64,000 bases of DNA from Buchananella sp. 14KM1171 (GCF_041380365.1 NZ_CP159981.1:496001-560000), one strand, 5' to 3'. Numbered from the stretch's first letter, positions 25,877 through 35,433 are shown. Numbers and translations: made by a program. The notes: generated by a model from the sequence alone, not told the origin.

Positions 25877-26320
25877 CTACTTCTCCAGCTCGGTGAGCAG
25901 GGCGATGCGGCGGGAGTGGCGCTCGTCGCCACTGAAGGGCTCGGACACAAAGGCGTCCACGATGGCCAGCACCTCTTCGCGGTTGTGCTGGCGGGCACCG
26001 ATGCCGACCACGTTGGCGTCGTTGTGCTGGCGGGCCAGCAGGGCGGTGGCCACGTTCCAGGCCAGTGCGGCGCGCACGCCGGCCACCTTGTTGGCGGCGA
26101 TCTGCTCTCCGTTTCCGGAGCCACCCAGCACGATGCCCAGGCTGCCGGGGTCCGCCACGACTGCCCGGCCGGCGTCGGCGCAGAACGGCGGGTAGTCGTC
26201 CAGGGCGTCGTACTCGTGGGCGCCGTGGTCAACCACCTCGTGGCCCTGCGCGCGCAGGTGCTCGCTCACGAATTCCTTGGCCTCGAATCCGGCGTGGTCC
26301 GCCGCAATGTGAATACGCAT
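25877..26320 (-). CDS. rpiB: Ribose-5-phosphate isomerase B
   Basis: Interconverts ribulose- and ribose-5-phosphate. MRIHIAADHAGFEAKEFV is the family start, with the phosphate-binding GSGNGEQIAANK and catalytic region (GGSGNGE contains Glu in place of the Cys of some homologues, as in mycobacterial RpiB), and ARQHNDANVVGIGARQ. 147 residues from ATG 26320. It is divergent from the M13 peptidase. Confidence 0.93.
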   Translation of the reverse strand: MRIHIAADHAGFEAKEFVSEHLRAQGHEVVDHGAHEYDALDDYPPFCADAGRAVVADPGSLGIVLGGSGNGEQIAANKVAGVRAALAWNVATALLARQHNDANVVGIGARQHNREEVLAIVDAFVSEPFSGDERHSRRIALLTELEK

Positions 26321-26405
26321 GGCCACTATGGTGCCATCTCCCAGGAGTGATTTGCGTTCCCGGGTTGTTCGGCGCCTGCCCGTGGGCGGCCCTAGACTGC
26401 CTGGC

Positions 26406-28418
26406 ATGAGCGAACTGATTGCCGGAGTGCTGGACCCGGCCCGTATGGATGAGGCGGTCCGGCCGCAAGATGACCTTTTCCGTTACGTCCACGGCACGTG
26501 GCTGCGCGAGCACCAGATTCCCGCCGACCGCGGCAGGGACGGCGTGTTCTTGGCGCTGCGGGACCAGTCTGAGGAGGAGGTGCGTGAGATCGTAGAGGGG
26601 TGCGCCGCCCTGGTCGAGTCCGGGCAGGCCGATCCTACTCAGGCTCGCGTGGGCCGCCTGTACGCCTCGTTCATGGACGAGGAGAAGGTGGAGCAGGTTG
26701 GCGGTAAGGCGCTGGCCGCTGACCTCGACCTGCTGTGCGCCGCGCGCAGCCACTCTGACCTGGCGCGCGCTCTTGGTGCGCTGCACCGCACTGGCGCCGC
26801 TAGCGTGGCCTACCTGGCCGCCGAGGCCGCTTTTGACCGCCCCACTCACTACACGCTGTTCGTGGGCCAGGGCGGTATCGGCCTGCCGGATGAGGCGTAC
26901 TACCGCGAGGAGAAGCACGCCGAGACGCTGGCCGCCTACCGCGAGCACGTGGCCCGCCAGCTGCGCAACTGCGGCCTGGCTGAGAGCGACGAGGACGCGC
27001 AGCGCCGCGCCAACCGGGTGGTGGACTTCGAGGTGGAGCTGGCCAAGGGGCACCGTGACGCGGTGAAGTCCCGCGAGGCCGAGCTGATGAACAACCCGAT
27101 GACCTTCGAGCAGCTGGCGGAGCTGGGGGCGGGCTTCGACTGGGCCGCCTACTACCGGGCCTTCGCGGACGGCAAGGACGCGCCGGATCTGATCGTGGCT
27201 GAGCCGGAGTTCTTCTCTCACCTGGGCAAGGTGTGGCAGGAGGCGAAGCTGAGCCTGCTGCTGGACTACGCCACCTGGCACGTGGTGCGGGCGCGCTCCC
27301 CGTTCCTGAGCGCTAAGTTCGTGGATGAGAACTTCGACTTCTACGGCAGGAAGCTGACGGGCACGGAGGAGCTGCGGGAGCGCTGGAAGCGCGGCGTGGC
27401 CCTGGTGGAGGACTCGATCGGTGAGGACGTTGGTCAGGTTTACGTGGCCAAGCACTTCCCGCCGCACTACAAGGCCGCCATGCAGGAGCTGGTGGCCAAC
27501 CTGATCGAGGCCTACCGGGAGTCCATCACCTCCCTGGAGTGGATGGGTGAGGAGACGCGCGCCAAGGCGCTGCAGAAGCTGGACGCGTTCGTGCCGAAGA
27601 TCGGTTACCCGGACAAGTGGCGGGACTATTCGGGCCTGGAGTTCGGCTCCGCCCTGCTGCCGAACGTGCGCGCGGCCGCAGCTTTCGAGACGGACTACAT
27701 GCTGGCCAAGCCCGGCACCCCGATCGACAAGACGGAGTGGCTGATGACCCCGCAGACGGTCAACGCCTACTACCACCCGCTGCGCAACGAGATCGTGTTC
27801 CCGGCCGCGATCCTGCGCCCGCCGTTCTTTGCCCCGGACGCTGACGACGCGGTGAACTACGGCGCCATTGGCGCGGTGATCGGTCACGAGATCGGGCACG
27901 GTTTTGACGACCAGGGTTCCAAGTTCGCTGGCGACGGTTCGCTGAGCGACTGGTGGACCGCCGCAGACCGCGAGGCCTTCGAGGAGCGCACGCGCGCGCT
28001 GATCGCCCAGTACGACGCTTTCGTGCCGGCGCAGCTGGTGGAGGAGTACGGGGACACCCACCACGTCAACGGCGCCCTGACGATCGGTGAGAACATCGGC
28101 GATCTGGGTGGTGCCACGATCGCGCTGAAGGCCTACCGGCTGGCGCTGCGCAAGGCGGGCATCGACGGCCTGGAGAACGCCCCGGTGGTGGATGGTTTCA
28201 CCGGCACGCAGCGTTTCTTCCTGTCCTACGCCCGCGTGTGGGGCTCTAAGTCTCGCGACGAGGCGATCATCCAGCAGGTCGCTACCGACCCGCACTCCCC
28301 GGAGGAGTTCCGCGCCAACGGGATCGTGGCGAACATCGGCGAGTTCGCTGAGGCCTTCGGGGTGCAGCCGGGCGACGGCCTGTGGCGCGATCCGCAGGAG
28401 CGCGTGAGCATCTGGTGA
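26406..28418 (+). CDS. pepO: M13-family zinc metallopeptidase (neprilysin/PepO type)
   Basis: Zinc endopeptidase cutting oligopeptides, 670 residues. The zinc motif HEIGHGFDDQG, the second zinc ligand in ENIGDLGG, the substrate-binding NAYYHPLRNEIVFPAAILRPPFF (split here from its longer context) and C-terminal region are standard. No signal peptide is seen, so it is probably cytoplasmic. ATG 26406 has no ribosome site; TAGACT ends eight bases upstream (26393-26398), which suggests a leaderless transcript (inference). Confidence 0.93.
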   Translation: MSELIAGVLDPARMDEAVRPQDDLFRYVHGTWLREHQIPADRGRDGVFLALRDQSEEEVREIVEGCAALVESGQADPTQARVGRLYASFMDEEKVEQVGGKALAADLDLLCAARSHSDLARALGALHRTGAASVAYLAAEAAFDRPTHYTLFVGQGGIGLPDEAYYREEKHAETLAAYREHVARQLRNCGLAESDEDAQRRANRVVDFEVELAKGHRDAVKSREAELMNNPMTFEQLAELGAGFDWAAYYRAFADGKDAPDLIVAEPEFFSHLGKVWQEAKLSLLLDYATWHVVRARSPFLSAKFVDENFDFYGRKLTGTEELRERWKRGVALVEDSIGEDVGQVYVAKHFPPHYKAAMQELVANLIEAYRESITSLEWMGEETRAKALQKLDAFVPKIGYPDKWRDYSGLEFGSALLPNVRAAAAFETDYMLAKPGTPIDKTEWLMTPQTVNAYYHPLRNEIVFPAAILRPPFFAPDADDAVNYGAIGAVIGHEIGHGFDDQGSKFAGDGSLSDWWTAADREAFEERTRALIAQYDAFVPAQLVEEYGDTHHVNGALTIGENIGDLGGATIALKAYRLALRKAGIDGLENAPVVDGFTGTQRFFLSYARVWGSKSRDEAIIQQVATDPHSPEEFRANGIVANIGEFAEAFGVQPGDGLWRDPQERVSIW

Positions 28419-28443
28419 GCGCCTAGGGGCTTGGAGTCGAGCC

Positions 28444-28489
28444 GGTGGTGGGGGCTCGGTCTGCGGTAGCGGGCCGGGCCCCCACCACC
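28444..28489 (+). terminator. Terminator of the M13 peptidase gene
   Basis: 12-bp stem GGTGGTGGGGGC/GCCCCCACCACC with a 22-base loop, then TTCATTTT. Confidence 0.65.
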
Positions 28490-28615
28490 TTCATTTTCGA
28501 AACACTAATTCTTGTATTACCTGGGACACACTTGCGCTAATTTGGGCGGTATCGCGCGGTTCCTGGCAGAATCGGGACGTTATGACGGCCGCGAAGCCGA
28601 TAGAGGAGTTTGGAA

Positions 28616-31189
28616 ATGCCCGGAGAGAACCTGACCCAGGTCGAGGCTGCCGCGCGCGCGGCACTGGTGAGTGACTGTTCCTACCGCGTGGAGCTGGACC
28701 TGTCCAGGCCCGGGGAGACCTTCTTTTCCCGCACCATTGTTTCTTTTGCGGCGCAGGAGGGGGCCAGCACCTTCGTTGACTTGATTTCCCCGCACGTCTA
28801 TTTCATCTCCCTGAACGGCGCGGTGGTGGACAACTCCGCGCACCGGGACTCGCGCATCGAGCTGGAGGGCTTGGCGGAGTTCAACGAGCTGGTGGTGGAG
28901 GCCGAGTGCGCCTACTCCCACACCGGCGAGGGCCTGCACCGCTTTGTGGACCCGGCCGACGGCCAGGCGTACGTCTACTCCCAGTTCGAGGTGGCGGACT
29001 CCCGCCGCGTGTTCGCGGTCTTTGAGCAGCCGGACCTGAAGGCCACCTACCAGTTCACGGTGATTTCCCCGCTGGGCTGGACCGTGTTCTCCAACGCCCA
29101 CACCCCCACCGCCGCAGAGTCGCGTGGCCGGGGCGGGGACGCGCTGCGCTGGGAGTTTGCCCCCACGGCCAAGATGTCCAGCTACATCACGGCGATCGTG
29201 GGCGGCCCGTTCGCGGGCGCCACGGGCAGCCTGACCAGCGCTGACGGCCGGGAGATCCCGTTGGGCGTGTGGGCGCGCGCCTCGCTGCGCGAGCACCTGG
29301 ACGCCGAGGAGATCATGGACATCACCCGCGCCGGTTTCGCCTTCTTCGAGCGGGAGTTCGACTTCCCCTACCCGTTCGACAAGTACGACCAGATCTTTGT
29401 GCCGGAGTTCAACGCGGGCGCGATGGAGAACGCCGGCTGCGTGACGTTCCGCGACGAGTACGTGTTCCGGTCGGTGCCCACCGGGGCGCAGGTGGAGCGC
29501 CGCGCGGTGACGATCCTGCACGAGCTGGCCCACATGTGGTTTGGCGACCTGGTGACGATGAAGTGGTGGAACGACCTGTGGTTGAACGAGTCCTTCGCGG
29601 AGTTCGCCTCCACGCTGGCCACCGCTGAGGCGACGCGCTGGGATGAGGCATGGACCACGTTCGCGATGGCTGAGAAGGCGTGGGCCTACAGCCAGGACCA
29701 GCTGTCCTCCACGCACCCGATCGTGGCGCAGATGAACGACTTGGAGGACGTGGAGGTCAACTTCGACGGCATCACCTACGCCAAGGGCGCCTCGGTGCTG
29801 CGCCAGCTGGTTGCCTACGTGGGCCGCGAGGAGTTCATGGCGGGCGTGCGCGCCTACTTCAAGAAGCACCAGTGGGGCAACACGGTGCTGACGGACCTGC
29901 TCACGGAGTTGGAGGCCACCAGCGGCCGCGACCTGACCGAGTGGAGCAAGGTGTGGCTGGAGGAGTCCGGTATCACGCTGCTGCGCCCGGAGATCGAGGT
30001 GGACGACGCTGGCCTGGTTACCTCCGCGATCATCCGGCAGGAGAGCTTCTCCCCCGGTTCAACGCTCCGTCCGCACCGCCTGGTTGTGGGCGGGTACGAC
30101 GTTGCCGACGGCGAGTTGAAGCGCACCAGCCGCATTGAGCTGGACGTGAGTGGCGAGGTGACCGAGGTGGGCGAGCTGGTGGGCAAGGCCCGCCCGGCGC
30201 TGGTCTTGGTCAACGACGAGGACCTGGCCTACGCCAAGGTGCGCCTGGACCCGGCCAGCCTGGAGGTGGCCCGCAAGCACGTGGCGAGCCTGAGTGACTC
30301 GATGGCGCGCGCGCTGATCCTGGCGGGTGCGTGGGACATGACGCGCGACGGCGAGTGGAGCGCCCGGGACTTCCTGGACCTGAGCCTGGCGGCGCTGGGC
30401 ACGGAGACGCACTCCTCGGTGTTGGCGATGCTGTTGCGTTGCGTGCGCACGGCGCTGGAGAGCTACGTGCACCCCTCCCACCGCGCGGAGGTGGAGGTCG
30501 AGGTGGGCGAGCGCCTGCTGCGCCTGGCCCGCACGGCCCCGGCCGGTTCGGACGCCCAGCTGCAGTTCGTCTCAGCGGCGGCCCGCCACGTGGCCTCCCC
30601 GGAGCAGGCTGCGGCGATCCGCGCCCTGCTGGATGGCACCGAGACCCTGAACGGCCTGGTGCTGGACGTGGACCGCAAGTGGGGGCTGCTGATTGGTTTG
30701 GCGGCGGCCGGCGCGGCCACCGAGCAGGAGATCGCGGCCTTCGAGGCAGAGGACCAGACGGTGACGGGACGCGAGAGCGCCGCAGAGGCACGCGCGGCCT
30801 TCCCGACTGCGGCCGCCAAGGACGCCACCTTCGCGGCGCTGGCCGACGACGTCTCGCTGCCCAACGGCATGATCTTCCGCCTGATCTACGGCTACCAGCG
30901 CAGCCGCGACCGCGCCCTGCTGTTGCCGGGCGCGCAGCAGTACTTCGGGCGCCTGCTGTCCTGGTGGGAGGAGCGTGGCGGCCAGGTGGCTCAGACGCTG
31001 ATCCCGGCCCTCTACCCCTCTGCCCTGGTGGGCCTGGAGGAGGAGCTGGGCTTCGACGCGGTGGCCCAGGGCGAGGCGTGGCTGGAGGCCAACCCGCAGG
31101 CGCCGGCTGCGCTGCGCCGCCTGGTCTCCGAGGGGCTGGACGTGGCCAAGCGCGCCCGCAAGGCCCAGCAGGCTGACCTGACCCGATAG
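28616..31189 (+). CDS. pepN: Aminopeptidase N (M1 family)
   Basis: Zinc aminopeptidase removing N-terminal residues from peptides, 857 residues. The GAMEN exopeptidase motif is in FNAGAMENAG, the zinc motif in HELAHMWFGDLVTMKWWNDLWLNES (given in part), and the long helical ERAP1-like C-terminal domain follows. ATG 28616 follows GAGGAG by seven bases. It lies just downstream of another cytosolic peptidase gene. A dispersed-motif-like sequence sits at 29998-30013. Confidence 0.95.
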   Translation: MPGENLTQVEAAARAALVSDCSYRVELDLSRPGETFFSRTIVSFAAQEGASTFVDLISPHVYFISLNGAVVDNSAHRDSRIELEGLAEFNELVVEAECAYSHTGEGLHRFVDPADGQAYVYSQFEVADSRRVFAVFEQPDLKATYQFTVISPLGWTVFSNAHTPTAAESRGRGGDALRWEFAPTAKMSSYITAIVGGPFAGATGSLTSADGREIPLGVWARASLREHLDAEEIMDITRAGFAFFEREFDFPYPFDKYDQIFVPEFNAGAMENAGCVTFRDEYVFRSVPTGAQVERRAVTILHELAHMWFGDLVTMKWWNDLWLNESFAEFASTLATAEATRWDEAWTTFAMAEKAWAYSQDQLSSTHPIVAQMNDLEDVEVNFDGITYAKGASVLRQLVAYVGREEFMAGVRAYFKKHQWGNTVLTDLLTELEATSGRDLTEWSKVWLEESGITLLRPEIEVDDAGLVTSAIIRQESFSPGSTLRPHRLVVGGYDVADGELKRTSRIELDVSGEVTEVGELVGKARPALVLVNDEDLAYAKVRLDPASLEVARKHVASLSDSMARALILAGAWDMTRDGEWSARDFLDLSLAALGTETHSSVLAMLLRCVRTALESYVHPSHRAEVEVEVGERLLRLARTAPAGSDAQLQFVSAAARHVASPEQAAAIRALLDGTETLNGLVLDVDRKWGLLIGLAAAGAATEQEIAAFEAEDQTVTGRESAAEARAAFPTAAAKDATFAALADDVSLPNGMIFRLIYGYQRSRDRALLLPGAQQYFGRLLSWWEERGGQVAQTLIPALYPSALVGLEEELGFDAVAQGEAWLEANPQAPAALRRLVSEGLDVAKRARKAQQADLTR
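29998..30013 (-). repeat. Dispersed 16-bp motif-like copy in pepN
   Basis: GGTGGACGACGCTGGC, 15 of 16 bases, read as VDDAG; it may be a chance match as it lies in ordinary coding sequence. Confidence 0.4.
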
Positions 31190-31222
31190 GGCCGTGCCCC
31201 GGCCGGTTCGGGGGCCGACGGC

Positions 31223-31262
31223 AGCGCGGTGGCGGGAGGATAACTCCCGCCACCGCGCTTTT
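31223..31262 (+). terminator. Terminator of pepN
   Basis: Perfect 16-bp stem AGCGCGGTGGCGGGAG and complement, 5-base loop, ending in TTTT. Confidence 0.85.
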
Positions 31263-31274
31263 GTAGGTAGGGGC

Positions 31275-31290
31275 GGCAGCGTCGTCCCTC
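31275..31290 (+). repeat. Dispersed 16-bp motif, downstream of pepN terminator
   Basis: GGCAGCGTCGTCCCTC, 14 of 16 bases, 13 bp beyond the terminator. Confidence 0.65.
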
Positions 31291-31356
31291 TAGCAGCTGG
31301 GGGCGCCCGCCCAGGCGGGCTCGCCTGTCTGCGCAGAAGCGCTGGGGGCGGGCAGG

Positions 31357-32121
31357 CTAGGCGATGACCGGGCGCAGGGCGTCGTGCAGGGCGGTGAAGT
31401 CCGGCATGGTGGCGTGAGCGCCGGCCTCCAGCAGGGCGGCGTCCCGGTAGCCGGTGGTCACGCCCAGCACCATCCCCACCCCGGCGGCCAGGGCGGAGCG
31501 CACCCCGGCGGGGGTGTCCTCGACCACCAGGCACGAGGCGGGATCCACGCCGGCCACCTGCGCGCCGCGCACGTATGGCTCCGGGTGGGGCTTGCCTCGC
31601 GAGACGTCCTCCGCGCTGACCAGGTGCAGGCCGTCCCAGCTCAGCCCGGCCAGTTCCACGCCCTCGCGGGCCCACTCGCGCATAGCGGAGGTGACCACGC
31701 AGGCCCGCTCGAACAGGCGCACAAACTGGGCGGCCCCACGGATCGGCACCGGCGGGTAGGCGCGCATGTCCACCAGGCTGTTGACCTCGATGATGAGGGC
31801 GTCGATGTCAAGGCCCTCGGCGTGCCACGGCCCGGGGATGTCCCGGAATGAGTCCCGGCTGGTGCGCCCGGTGAACAGGGGCAGCACGGCCTCGTCCAGG
31901 TGCCAGCCGTGCGCGGCATAGAGTGCGCGATATGCGGCCTGGTTGGCCGGTTCGGAGTTCACCAGGGTGCCGTCCATGTCGATCAGCAGGCCGCCGGCGC
32001 GGGCGGAGCGGGCCGCGAAGTCGATCACCGCAGGGCTCGCGGCGGCCGGCGTGACGGGTTCGGCCGGGCCGGAGGCATCCTGGGCGGGCGCGGGGCTGAT
32101 CCACTCGTCGCTAGCCGGCAT
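31357..32121 (-). CDS. HAD-superfamily phosphatase/phosphomutase
   Basis: Haloacid-dehalogenase hydrolase of the beta-phosphoglucomutase/sugar-phosphatase branch. Motif I LLIDMDGTLVNSE, motif II Thr-Ser in VVTSAMREW, Lys of motif III in GKPHPEPY and motif IV VVEDTPAGVRSA are intact. An unusual 40-residue Ala/Pro tail precedes the domain. ATG 32121 has GGAG upstream. It follows the PTS EIIA gene but a strong hairpin lies between them, so it is likely its own unit or read-through. Confidence 0.85.
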   Translation of the reverse strand: MPASDEWISPAPAQDASGPAEPVTPAAASPAVIDFAARSARAGGLLIDMDGTLVNSEPANQAAYRALYAAHGWHLDEAVLPLFTGRTSRDSFRDIPGPWHAEGLDIDALIIEVNSLVDMRAYPPVPIRGAAQFVRLFERACVVTSAMREWAREGVELAGLSWDGLHLVSAEDVSRGKPHPEPYVRGAQVAGVDPASCLVVEDTPAGVRSALAAGVGMVLGVTTGYRDAALLEAGAHATMPDFTALHDALRPVIA

Positions 32122-32144
32122 GCTGACTCCTTCACAAAACGAGC

Positions 32145-32174
32145 GAGGGGCGCGGGCTTGCGCCCGCGCCCCTC
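32145..32174 (-). terminator. Terminator of the EIIB-EIIA operon
   Basis: 13-bp stem GAGGGGCGCGGGC and complement with loop TTGC, in the gap between the EIIA stop and the HAD gene start. Confidence 0.7.
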
Positions 32175-32187
32175 AACCCTAAATGGA

Positions 32188-32646
32188 TCACTCCCAGCTC
32201 ACCAGCGGATCGCCAACGTTGACGTCGGCCCCCTCGTCGGCAACGACGCTGATCGCGTCCTTGCCGTCCAGGGCGATGATCGGGCAAACGGTGCGCCGAC
32301 CACCCTCCTCAATGTCCTTCGGGTTCCAGGTGACCAGCAGCTGGCCCTCCTCGACCTCGGACTTCTCGGCCGCGTGCAGGGTGAATCCCTCGCCCTTGAG
32401 CTGGACGGTGTCCAGGCCCAGGTGCACCAGGACTCCCTTGCCTTCGGCGGTCATGATGACAAAAGCGTGGGGGTGGAACTTGACGATCTTGCCGGCCACG
32501 GGAGCAACTACGCGGCTTTCAGAACCGTCAATTGCCGGCTGGATTGCAATTCCAGGTCCGACGATGCGCTGGGAGAAGACTGCGTCCGGAACCTCGTCCA
32601 GGGACACAACCTTGCCCGCCAGCGGGGCTGAAATCTGCAAGGTCAC
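32188..32646 (-). CDS. crr: PTS sugar transporter subunit IIA (glucose/GlcNAc family)
   Basis: Phosphocarrier that takes phosphate from HPr and gives it to EIIB. The Crr-type fold is shown by APLAGKVVSLDEVPDAVFSQ at the start and the active-site His in GVLVHLGLDTVQLKG. 152 residues as a free-standing domain. The GTG start overlaps the EIIB stop by four bases (GTGA), so the two are co-translated. Confidence 0.92.
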   Translation of the reverse strand: MTLQISAPLAGKVVSLDEVPDAVFSQRIVGPGIAIQPAIDGSESRVVAPVAGKIVKFHPHAFVIMTAEGKGVLVHLGLDTVQLKGEGFTLHAAEKSEVEEGQLLVTWNPKDIEEGGRRTVCPIIALDGKDAISVVADEGADVNVGDPLVSWE

Positions 32647-32873
32647 CGGATGTCCTCGATGTCCTCCGCGATGGTGTCGGCGTTCGGACCGACGATGACC
32701 TGCACAACGTTGCCCATGCGCATGACGCCGTGAGCACCCGCGCCCTTCAGCGCGGCCTCGTCCACCACGGACGCGTCCTCAACCTCAACGCGCAGGCGGG
32801 TGATGCAGGGCTCCAGCTCAATGATGTTGTCGCTGCCACCGAGGGCGGCGAGAATCTGCTCGGCCTGAGACAT
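32643..32873 (-). CDS. PTS sugar transporter subunit IIB (GlcNAc/glucose family)
   Basis: Single-domain EIIB of 76 residues. The phosphorylated Cys lies in LEPCITRLRVEVED, the family signature. ATG 32873 has GGAG about ten bases upstream; the open frame extends further but that part overlaps the operator region. Together with EIIA and the unlinked EIIC gene it forms a split permease, as in streptomycete N-acetylglucosamine systems. Confidence 0.9.
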   Translation of the reverse strand: MSQAEQILAALGGSDNIIELEPCITRLRVEVEDASVVDEAALKGAGAHGVMRMGNVVQVIVGPNADTIAEDIEDIR

Positions 32874-32898
32874 GTAGACACACTCCTTCGTGATCTCT

Positions 32899-32924
32899 CT
32901 GGACCAATTCGGTGGTCCAGACCA
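32899..32924. promoter_or_regulatory. dre-like operator of the EIIB-EIIA operon
   Basis: TGGTCCAGACCA (32913-32924) matches the core of the known DasR site (TGGTCTAGACCA) except at one central base. It overlaps a second inverted repeat, CTGGACCA...TGGTCCAG (32899-32920). It lies just upstream of the EIIB start and downstream of the GntR regulator gene. Confidence 0.65.
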
Positions 32925-32999
32925 ATATTTTTCTCCCATTGCGGCCCGTAGTCAAATGATTAGCGGCCGTCATTTGGATTCCGTGGGAGGCGCGGGCGG

Positions 33000-33755
33000 C
33001 TAGATCCCACCGCCGGGGGACGCGGCCTTGCGCGCGAAGGCGACCACGGGGACCGTGACGGCGTAGCGGTCGGCGCGGAACGTCGTGATCGTCTTGGCCA
33101 CGCTGAGCGAGCCGGCGAACACGCGGCGGGTGATGCGCAGCGCCGGGTGGGGCCAGTCCACCTGCAACACCCGGCACTCCGAGTGCGTGAAGATCGCGCC
33201 CTCCACCGTGTCCTCGCCCCAGGTGGGTTCGAAGCCGGCCCGCGTGAGGGAGTCGTAGAGAGAGCCGTCCTCCACGTGCGCCTCCTCCAGGGCGACCAGG
33301 GAGCACGGCAGCCAGATGTCCTCCAGCGCGATGCTCTTCCCGTCGGCCAGCAGCAGCCTGCGCACATAGAACGTCTCGGTTCCCGTAGGCACCTCCAGGT
33401 CCTGTGCCAGCAGCGGCGGGGCCTTGACGGTCTCGAACGCCAGCACGCGCTTGGAGGGCTTCAGTCCCCGACGCTGCATCTCTGCGGTGAAGGAGGTCAG
33501 GCGCACCTGGGCGCGCCGGTTCGGCTGCGCCACGAAGGTGCCGGAACCCTGCACCCGCTCCAGCCGGCCCTCGTTCACCAGGGAGTCCACGGCCTGCCGG
33601 ACCGTCATCCGGGACACGCCGAACAGTGAACACAGCACCCGCTCGGAGGGAATGGCGTCCCCCGGGGACAACTCCGTGGATATCAAAGAGCTCAGGTAGT
33701 CACGCACTGCCTTGTGCTTGACAACTACCACCGCATCCCCCAGATAGCTCGCCAC
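33000..33755 (-). CDS. GntR/HutC-family regulator, DasR-like
   Basis: Transcription factor with an N-terminal winged helix (AIPSERVLCSLFGVSRMTVRQAVDSLVNEGRL, in part) and a C-terminal UTRA ligand domain, like DasR/NagR, which sense glucosamine-6-phosphate or GlcNAc-6-phosphate. 251 residues from GTG 33755; an internal GTG is possible. dre-like sites lie on both sides of it, before EIIB and before EIIC, which supports it as the PTS regulator. Confidence 0.85.
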   Translation of the reverse strand: MASYLGDAVVVVKHKAVRDYLSSLISTELSPGDAIPSERVLCSLFGVSRMTVRQAVDSLVNEGRLERVQGSGTFVAQPNRRAQVRLTSFTAEMQRRGLKPSKRVLAFETVKAPPLLAQDLEVPTGTETFYVRRLLLADGKSIALEDIWLPCSLVALEEAHVEDGSLYDSLTRAGFEPTWGEDTVEGAIFTHSECRVLQVDWPHPALRITRRVFAGSLSVAKTITTFRADRYAVTVPVVAFARKAASPGGGI

Positions 33756-34095
33756 TTGCCCAACAGGCTACCGCCTTCTGCGCCCACGTGGCCCAAATGT
33801 GCTGCCCAAATTCCTTCCACCCCGGGCGCGCTCCAACACGGCATAGCGGGACGAAGCTGGCCCGCACCACCCCGCTCGCGCCCGAATTGCGATCAACCAA
33901 AGCTCAATTGCAGCAAAAGCTAACCTGAATCTGCGAAAACCCTGGGAAGAAACTTGACACGAGATTGAAGGCGCGGTTGAGTTGTACGCAGCTGGTCCAG
34001 ACCTGCGCATAGCGTGCACCAATGGACGGGCCCACCCTCAGCCCGAGGGTGGACGGCATTGCGGCGATGGCGCCGCACGTCAAACAGGAGCTCAA
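33756..34095. other. GntR regulator-EIIC divergent intergenic region
   Basis: 340 bp with no gene. It is AT-richer than its surroundings. It holds TTGACA (33954-33959), a dre-like site (33993-34004) and a leader hairpin CCACCCTC-AGCCC-GAGGGTGG (34032-34052) before the EIIC start. Confidence 0.7.
33993..34004. promoter_or_regulatory. dre-like operator upstream of EIIC
   Basis: TGGTCCAGACCT, 11 of 12 bases shared with the site before EIIB, about 90 bp upstream of the EIIC start and downstream of a TTGACA box. Confidence 0.65.
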
Positions 34096-35433
34096 TTGAG
34101 TACTTCAACCCCGACTCGCTCCGGCGGCTTCATGGCCGTTGCGCAGCGCCTTGGTCGTTCTCTGATGCTTCCGATCGCCACCCTGCCTGCAGCTGGTCTG
34201 CTCCTGCGCTTCGGCCAGGCGGACATGCTGGGCGCTGACGGCCTCGGCAAGCACGTCGAATTCATGAACAAGGTTGCCGACGTTCTCGGCGCCGCTGGTG
34301 GTGCCGTCTTCGGCAACCTCCCCCTGATCTTCGCCGTCGGTGTGGCCGTCGGTTTCGCCAAGAAGTCTGACGGCTCCACCGGTGTGGCCGGTCTGATCGG
34401 CTACCTGGTGTTCTCCGAGACCCTCAAGCCGATGTCCAAGTTCGTCATGGGCGTCGACGAGGCCGGTGCCGCGCTCAAGACCGTCAACTACGGCGTGCTC
34501 GGCGGTATCCTCATGGGTATCATCGCCGCTCTGCTGTGGCAGAAGTACTACCGCGTGAAGCTGCCGGACTGGCTGGCCTTCTTCGGTGGTCGCCGCTTCG
34601 TTCCGATCATCACCTCCGGTGTGGCCGTGGTGCTCGCCGTCGTGATGTCCTACATCTACCCCGCCTTCGACTGGCTGGTGAACCAGAAGCTCGGTGGCTG
34701 GCTGATGAACGAGAGCAACGCCGTCCTCGGTGGCTTCGTCTTCGGTACCGTTAACCGTCTGCTCATCCCCTTCGGTCTGCACCACCTGATCAACTCCATC
34801 CCGTGGTTCACCCTGGGTGCTTGCACCGACAAGGAAGGCGCCACCCTGCACGGCGACCTGACCTGCTTCTTCAACGGTGTTGACGGCACCAACGCCTGGT
34901 CCGGCTCCTACATGACCGGCTTCTTCCCGATCATGATGTTCGCCCTCCCGGCCGCCGCCTTCGCCATCTGGCAGACCGCCAAGCCCGAGCGCAAGAAGGC
35001 CACCGGTGCCCTCATGTTCTCCGTGGCCCTGACCGCGTTCCTGACCGGTATCACCGAGCCGCTCGAGTACGCCTTCGCCTACGTTGCCTTCCCGCTGTAC
35101 GCCGTGCACGCGGTCCTGACCGGTTCCGCTCTGGCCGTGACCAACCTGCTGGGCGCCAAGGACGGCTTCACCTTCTCCGCTGGTGCTATCGACTACCTGA
35201 TCAACTTCGGCAAGTCTGCTGAACTGTCCGGTGGCGTGTTCCAGGGCCCGATCATGATCGTCCTGGTCGGCCTGGCCTACGCGGTGATCTACTTCTTCGT
35301 CTTCCGCTTCATGATCCCCGCGTTCAACTTCCCGACGCCGGGTCGCGAGGACGAGGGCGACGGCTTCGAGGCCGCTCAGGCCGAGGCTGCCGTTCGCACC
35401 GGTAAGGTTGCCGAGGAGGCCCGCAAGCGCTGA
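34096..35433 (+). CDS. nagE: PTS transporter subunit IIC, N-acetylglucosamine/glucose type
   Basis: Membrane channel domain of the PTS permease, 445 residues, about ten helices. QRLGRSLMLPIATLPAAGLL is the EIIC start of the glucose family; RLLIPFGLHHLINSIPWF and TGITEPLEYAFAYVAF are the sugar-binding loop and signature. There are no IIA or IIB domains. TTG 34096 with AGGAG six bases upstream is preferred. GlcNAc specificity is inferred from the dre-like operator and the DasR-like regulator. Confidence 0.88.
   Translation: MSTSTPTRSGGFMAVAQRLGRSLMLPIATLPAAGLLLRFGQADMLGADGLGKHVEFMNKVADVLGAAGGAVFGNLPLIFAVGVAVGFAKKSDGSTGVAGLIGYLVFSETLKPMSKFVMGVDEAGAALKTVNYGVLGGILMGIIAALLWQKYYRVKLPDWLAFFGGRRFVPIITSGVAVVLAVVMSYIYPAFDWLVNQKLGGWLMNESNAVLGGFVFGTVNRLLIPFGLHHLINSIPWFTLGACTDKEGATLHGDLTCFFNGVDGTNAWSGSYMTGFFPIMMFALPAAAFAIWQTAKPERKKATGALMFSVALTAFLTGITEPLEYAFAYVAFPLYAVHAVLTGSALAVTNLLGAKDGFTFSAGAIDYLINFGKSAELSGGVFQGPIMIVLVGLAYAVIYFFVFRFMIPAFNFPTPGREDEGDGFEAAQAEAAVRTGKVAEEARKR

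Noticed and set aside
30099-30114. TACGACGTTGCCGACG in pepN as another 16-bp motif copy
   Set aside because: Too few matches to the consensus; probably chance in coding sequence.
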